Of a stretch of 64,000 nucleotides of DNA, positions 63,992-64,000 are shown in pieces (the stretch's first letter is position 1; every line of letters begins with the position of its first letter). The stretch is from Motiliproteus sp036961355. GTDB taxonomy: Bacteria; Pseudomonadota; Gammaproteobacteria; Pseudomonadales; Balneatricaceae. Under the pieces are notes generated by a model. It saw only the letters and a list, made by a program, of their open reading frames with translations. It made no database searches and had not been told where the DNA came from. The translations under genes and the position numbers were made by a program. The DNA is taken from positions 28,208 to 92,207 of the forward strand of contig JBALVL010000018.1 of NCBI GenBank assembly GCA_036961355.1, read 5' to 3'.

Positions 63992-64000
63992 TGGGCCGAC

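Overview
The window looks like the chromosome of a marine-type gammaproteobacterium. It has E. coli-like AceE, PykA, Mak, CysK, PdhR and MurI, a cytochrome-c nitric oxide reductase cluster, TTT- and TRAP-type carboxylate transporters, and several c-di-GMP enzymes. The genus cannot be fixed from the sequence. By eye, base composition is moderately GC-rich and even up to about 46 kb, then becomes patchier and more AT-rich.

Core part (1 to about 46 kb). It opens with a tripartite tricarboxylate transporter (end of tctC, then tctB, tctA, terminator). Next come a small membrane protein, a secreted small protein, and an operon pairing a lipoprotein periplasmic binding protein with a membrane diguanylate cyclase. 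The nor cluster follows: norC-norB-norD-norQ-norE-norF leftward, with norR divergent. A sigma-54 promoter and two GT-N7-AC inverted repeats lie between norC and norR, and murI overlaps norR by 4 nt. Then come an Na/Pi cotransporter with a small coiled-coil partner, yidD, an SLC5 symporter-like protein with a regulatory tail but no kinase, a CDGSH protein, cysK, a PAS-GGDEF-EAL protein, a coiled-coil protein, MarC and an amino-acid-type binding protein.

A pyruvate/lactate block runs from 26.9 to 43.4 kb: pdhR-aceE-aceF leftward; a TRAP transporter (dctP, dctQ, dctM), an FAD/Fe-S D-lactate dehydrogenase, a universal stress protein and an AEC permease rightward; then pykA and mak. PdhR-type boxes (core TGGTATTACCA) lie just before pdhR and in the leader of dctP. 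This suggests that pyruvate controls its own regulator and the uptake and oxidation of lactate or a 2-oxo acid.

Accessory part (about 46 to 64 kb). It starts at an initiator tRNA-fMet gene. Beside the tRNA are four tandem units of about 146 bp, each containing the tRNA 3' end and its terminator, as expected from repeated integration. Then comes a very long recombinase with two tyrosine-recombinase catalytic domains in one chain, apparently interrupted near its N-terminus by a frameshift. Further on are two unfamiliar genes, the 3' half of a CAT-anticodon tRNA (probably Ile2), a TOTE-type primase-helicase bracketed by an 82-bp direct repeat, a frameshifted membrane gene, an NdpA-like protein, a CoiA-like protein and a decayed secreted endonuclease. 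The last 2 kb lie between inverted repeats of about 60 bp and carry a mobile mystery protein A homologue, an unusual short CsrA-family gene, a possible group II intron end and a small membrane protein. This half reads as layered mobile DNA with possible defence or conflict cargo and several genes in decay.
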